Of a DNA stretch of 64,000 bases, positions 60,826 to 64,000 are shown one piece after another. A program made the translations under genes and the position numbers. The notes beneath the pieces were generated by a model. That model worked only from the letters and a program-made list of their open reading frames with translations, searched no databases and had not been told where the DNA came from. Source of the DNA: Piscinibacter gummiphilus (GTDB lineage Bacteria > Pseudomonadota > Gammaproteobacteria > Burkholderiales > Burkholderiaceae_C); the NCBI RefSeq assembly GCF_002116905.1, contig NZ_CP015118.1, forward strand, positions 4,216,001-4,280,000, read 5' to 3'. Each line of letters begins with the position of its first letter. The stretch's first letter is position 1.

Positions 60826-61539
60826 TCATCGGAAAGCATCGAACCGGGCCGAGAAGGCCCGCGCCACGACGTCGTCGAAATGGAAGTACTCGTCGCTGCC
60901 ACGTCGGCGGAAGATCCGGGTGATGGCTGGCGCGTCGATGGACAGACGCTGCATTCCGACTTTTTGCTCGTAGAAGCGCAGCAGTTTCTCACCGCCCTCG
61001 GGTGCCGCATGCAGCAGAAAGGTGCCGTCCTGACCCGACTCGAGTGCGGCCTGGATCCCGCTGTCCAGCAGAGCCATTGCCACCCCTTTCGCAGCGGGCA
61101 CCTTCAACTCATCATAGACCTCCTTCGGGGCATCTGCCAGAAACCAGCCGAAGCCTCTGTCACGCCGCTCTTCGAGCACCGTGCAATTCAGTTGCGGGAC
61201 GGTGGTCAACATTCCGATGGGAAAGGCGCCGGTTTCTCCCGTGTCAACGACAAGGCTCATGGCCCAGGCGGGGCCATGACCACCCGCCAGACGAGTAAGG
61301 TTGTGCAATCCCGCCAGATGCAGCCAGTGAACCCAGTTCCATCCCACGTCGGCACGGACGGACGTGCTGTCGAGCCCTTCCGCTGCATGACGATAGTTGC
61401 GGTTGATGTGCGGCTGGACCGCGTGGTGCCAGATGTACGCCAGTCGACCCGTCATCGGCACGACGTGCACTTTCATGTCGGGCGACGAGGACAGGGTGCT
61501 GAGGCGTCGGATCGGCCGCTGGAGCATCGTTTCTGACAT
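60826..61539 (-). CDS. GNAT-like hypothetical protein
   Basis: The 237-residue protein has a GNAT-like C-terminal half: AAKGVAMALLDSGIQAALESGQDGTFLLHAAPEGGEKLLRFYEQKVGMQRL. This gives the helix, strand and x-x-LRFYE-x-x-GM pattern of acetyltransferases, though the acetyl-CoA loop is poorly conserved. The N-terminal region (HVVPMTGRLAYIWHHAVQPHINRNYRHAAEG) is unusual. It lies 18 bp upstream of the 59944 gene on the same strand, so the two may form a small transcription unit of uncertain role. Confidence 0.65.
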   Translation of the reverse strand: MSETMLQRPIRRLSTLSSSPDMKVHVVPMTGRLAYIWHHAVQPHINRNYRHAAEGLDSTSVRADVGWNWVHWLHLAGLHNLTRLAGGHGPAWAMSLVVDTGETGAFPIGMLTTVPQLNCTVLEERRDRGFGWFLADAPKEVYDELKVPAAKGVAMALLDSGIQAALESGQDGTFLLHAAPEGGEKLLRFYEQKVGMQRLSIDAPAITRIFRRRGSDEYFHFDDVVARAFSARFDAFR

Positions 61540-61749
61540 TCATGGAGGGGTACAGGCTCGCTACCCGGCTTGAGGCACCCCCGATGCCAGCGGGCCATCC
61601 GTCGGTGAACATCATGTCCAGGTCTCTACGCGGAAGAACTCCAGCAACGCGCACAAAAAGAGGCTTCTCCGTGGCCTGCTCTCCAGGGTAGGAGGCACCC
61701 TCCCGACGTGACGAGCCACAATCCTGGCCTGAAGCCATAATCCCGCACC

Positions 61750-62754
61750 ATGCAAGTTTTCCGCGGATTCCACCACCCCGGCATCGCCCCCGCCTGCGCC
61801 CTGACCATCGGCAACTTCGACGGTGTCCACCGCGGGCACCAGGCCATGCTGGCCCTGCTCCGCTCCGAAGCCCAGCACCGCGGGCTGCCGTCCTGCGTCC
61901 TGACCTTCGAGCCGCACCCGCGCGACTACTTCGCCCGCAAGGCCGGCAAGCCCGAGCTGGCCCCGCCCCGCATCGCCACCCTGCGCGACAAGCTGAGCGA
62001 ACTGGAGCGCTGCGGCATCGACCAGGTCGTGGTGCTGCGCTTCGACGAGGCCCTGGCCACCCAACCCGCCGCCGCGTTCATCCAGGACACCCTGGTCGAC
62101 GGCCTGGGCGCGAAGTACGTGCTGGTGGGCGACGACTTCCGCTTCGGCGCGAAGCGGGTGGGCGACTACACGATGCTCGACGCCGCCGGCGCCGAGCAGG
62201 GCTTCGACGTGGCCCGCATGAACAGCTACGAGGTGCACGGCCTGCGCGTGTCGAGTTCGGCGGTGCGCGAGGCGCTGGCGGCCGGCAACCTCAGCCAGGT
62301 CACCGCGCTGCTGGGCCGCCCGTACAGCATCAGCGGCCACGTCGTGCACGGCAAGAAACTCGGGCGCGACCTGGGCTTCCGCACGCTCAACCTGCGTTTC
62401 CCGCACCGGCTGGCCGCGGCCATGGGCATCTTCGCGGTGCGCACCCACGGCCTGGCGCCGGAGCCCGTCGACGGGGTCGCGAGCCTCGGCGTGCGCCCCA
62501 CGGTGGACGACAGCGGCCGGGTGCTGCTCGAAGTGCACTGCCTCGAATGGCCATCCTCGCTGGGCCTGGAGGGGGGGTACGGTAAACTCGTGCGTGTGGA
62601 ACTGCTGCACAAGATCCGCGACGAGGCCCGGTACGACGGGCTCGACGCCCTGAAAGCCGCCATCCTGCAGGATGAGGCCGACGCACGCACGTTCCTCGCG
62701 TCCGCGACACCCCATGCCGCCACCGGTCGCCAGACCACCCGCGACCGAATTTAG
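61750..62754 (+). CDS. ribF: bifunctional riboflavin kinase/FAD synthetase
   Basis: The 334-residue enzyme makes FMN then FAD. The N-terminal FAD synthetase half has LTIGNFDGVHRGHQAMLALLRSEA and FEPHPRDYF, then VGDDFRFGAKRVGDYTML. The C-terminal flavokinase half has GRPYSISGHVVHGKKLGRDLGFRTLNL and GVASLGVRPTV. Length and domain order match RibF. It precedes ileS by 84 bp on the same strand, the common ribF-ileS arrangement of proteobacteria. Confidence 0.96.
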   Translation: MQVFRGFHHPGIAPACALTIGNFDGVHRGHQAMLALLRSEAQHRGLPSCVLTFEPHPRDYFARKAGKPELAPPRIATLRDKLSELERCGIDQVVVLRFDEALATQPAAAFIQDTLVDGLGAKYVLVGDDFRFGAKRVGDYTMLDAAGAEQGFDVARMNSYEVHGLRVSSSAVREALAAGNLSQVTALLGRPYSISGHVVHGKKLGRDLGFRTLNLRFPHRLAAAMGIFAVRTHGLAPEPVDGVASLGVRPTVDDSGRVLLEVHCLEWPSSLGLEGGYGKLVRVELLHKIRDEARYDGLDALKAAILQDEADARTFLASATPHAATGRQTTRDRI

Positions 62755-62838
62755 CGCTCGCCCCTGCCCTCCCCGCGAGCTCCGGCGCCCCTGGCCGGCC
62801 CACTTTCCAGACGCGCGCCCCGCCGCGCCCCCTGCGCC

Positions 62839-64000
62839 ATGACCGACAAAGCCACCGACTACCGCGCCACGCTGAACCTGCCCGACACCCCGTTCCCGAT
62901 GCGCGGCGACCTGCCCAAGCGCGAGCCGGGCTGGGTCAAGCAATGGAACGACGAAGGCACCTACAAGCGCCTGCGCGAAGCCCGCTGCGGCGCCCCGAAG
63001 TTCATCCTGCACGACGGCCCCCCGTACGCCAACGGCCAGATCCACATGGGCCACGCGGTGAACAAGATCCTGAAGGACATGATCGTCAAGTCGAAGCAGC
63101 TCGACGGCTTCGACGCGCTGTACGTGCCCGGCTGGGACTGCCACGGCCTGCCCATCGAGAACGCCATCGAGAAGAAGTACGGCCGCAACCTGAGCCGCGA
63201 CGAGATGCAGGCCAAGAGCCGCGCCTACGCCACGGAACAGATCGCCCAGCAGATGACCGACTTCCAGCGCCTGGGCGTGCTGGGCGAGTGGGACCATCCG
63301 TACAAGACGATGGACTTCGCGAACGAGGCCGGCGAGCTGCGCGCGTTCAAGCGCGTGATCGAACGCGGCTTCGTGTACCGCGGCCTCAAGCCCGTGTACT
63401 GGTGCTTCGACTGCGGCTCGTCGCTCGCCGAGTTCGAGATCGAGTACGCCGACAAGAAGAGCCAGACGCTCGACGTGGCCTTCAAGTCGCACGAACCCGC
63501 CAAGCTGGCCGCGGCCTTCGGCCTGCCGTCGCTGTCGAAGGATGCCTTCGCGGTCATCTGGACCACCACCGCGTGGACCATCCCCGCGAACCAGGCCATC
63601 AACCTGAACCCCGAGCTGCCGTACGCGCTGGTCGACACGCCGCGCGGCCTGTTCCTCGTGGCCGAGGCGCTGGTGGAGGCCTGCCTGAAGCGCTGGAACC
63701 TCGAGGGTTCGGTGCTGGCCACCACGAAGGGCGAGAAGCTCGGCGGCCTCGCGTTCGAGCACCCGCTGTACGACGTGGACGCCGGCTACCGCCGCCTGTC
63801 GCCCGTGTACCTCGCCGACTACGCCACGGCCGACGACGGCACGGGCCTCGTGCACTCGGCCCCCGCCTACGGCGTGGACGACTTCAACTCCTGCGTGTCC
63901 CACGGCGTCACGTACGACGACATCCTGAACCCGGTGCAGGGCAATGGCGCCTACGCGCCCGAGTTCCCGCTGTTCGGCGGCCAGCACATCTGGAAGGCCG
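62839..64000 (+). CDS. ileS: isoleucyl-tRNA synthetase, 3' end beyond the window
   Basis: The first 387 codons encode a class I aminoacyl-tRNA synthetase that charges tRNA-Ile and edits valine. FILHDGPPYANGQIHMGHAVNKILKDMIVKSKQLDG holds the HIGH-like motif HMGH, and LYVPGWDCHGLPIENAIEKKYG follows. VYWCFDCGSSLAEFEIEYADK begins the editing insertion, with WTTTAWTIPANQAINLNPELPY as its signature. The KMSKS loop and tRNA-binding end lie past the window. The ATG at 62839 gives the usual MTDKATDYRATLNLPDTPFPMRG N-terminus. Confidence 0.97.
   Translation, partial: MTDKATDYRATLNLPDTPFPMRGDLPKREPGWVKQWNDEGTYKRLREARCGAPKFILHDGPPYANGQIHMGHAVNKILKDMIVKSKQLDGFDALYVPGWDCHGLPIENAIEKKYGRNLSRDEMQAKSRAYATEQIAQQMTDFQRLGVLGEWDHPYKTMDFANEAGELRAFKRVIERGFVYRGLKPVYWCFDCGSSLAEFEIEYADKKSQTLDVAFKSHEPAKLAAAFGLPSLSKDAFAVIWTTTAWTIPANQAINLNPELPYALVDTPRGLFLVAEALVEACLKRWNLEGSVLATTKGEKLGGLAFEHPLYDVDAGYRRLSPVYLADYATADDGTGLVHSAPAYGVDDFNSCVSHGVTYDDILNPVQGNGAYAPEFPLFGGQHIWKA

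Overview
The window is high-GC DNA of a betaproteobacterium, most likely from Burkholderiales (Rhizobacter, Piscinibacter or Roseateles type). This is inferred from the pairing of glutathione-dependent formaldehyde oxidation genes, the DUF3348-DUF802-OmpA-DUF2894 operon, an Mrp antiporter operon and a DUF3309 mini-protein. No rRNA or tRNA gene is seen.

Region 1 (1-15.4 kb) is a chromosomal integron gene-cassette array read leftward (minus strand). Fifteen well-formed attC sites lie between 7.70 and 14.95 kb. They separate small single-gene cassettes: an ERI1-like exonuclease, an ankyrin protein, membrane proteins, a ParB-like fold, a lipoprotein, an Imm35-like immunity protein and several unknowns. 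They also separate four copies of a roughly 430-480 bp cassette with no convincing gene. From 7.7 kb leftward the attC sites are degraded, and the remaining minus-strand genes (CPBP protease, GNATs, SUKH, Excalibur protein, deoxyribosyltransferase-like) look like an older, fixed part of the same array. No integron integrase is present in the window, although the array start at 15386 looks precise.

A 1.16 kb IS110-family element (6543-7701) sits exactly in the R' core box of the last good attC. Its 5' non-coding end folds on paper into a bridge RNA. The target loop carries guides matching the attC core and the donor loop carries guides matching the element's own ends. Joining the ends would create a promoter. 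This is the most exciting feature of the window.

Region 2 (15.8-33 kb) is ordinary chromosome: an S4 protein, an LLM flavin oxidoreductase with S-formylglutathione hydrolase and glutathione-dependent formaldehyde dehydrogenase, a cold shock protein, a lipocalin, an NADP-dependent oxidoreductase, a five-PAS hybrid kinase, a thioesterase, YaeQ, a prolyl oligopeptidase and a carboxylesterase. Region 3 (32.5-44.5 kb) holds CheW, a chemoreceptor, an acyl-CoA synthetase, a sugar dehydrogenase lipoprotein, a Ser/Thr kinase, PpnP, a YhhQ-type transporter, MurB, YajQ and an aspartic protease.

Region 4 (44.6-56.6 kb) carries the Mrp Na+/H+ antiporter operon (A/B fusion, C, D, E, F, G). It converges on a four-gene operon with 4-bp overlaps encoding a MotA/MotB-like (ZorAB-like) motor pair with a 500-residue cytoplasmic tail, and a TonB/TolA-like protein lies upstream of that operon. 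Region 5 (56.6-64 kb) has an MFS transporter, an alpha/beta hydrolase, a pseudouridine synthase, two uncharacterised genes, ribF and the 5' part of ileS.
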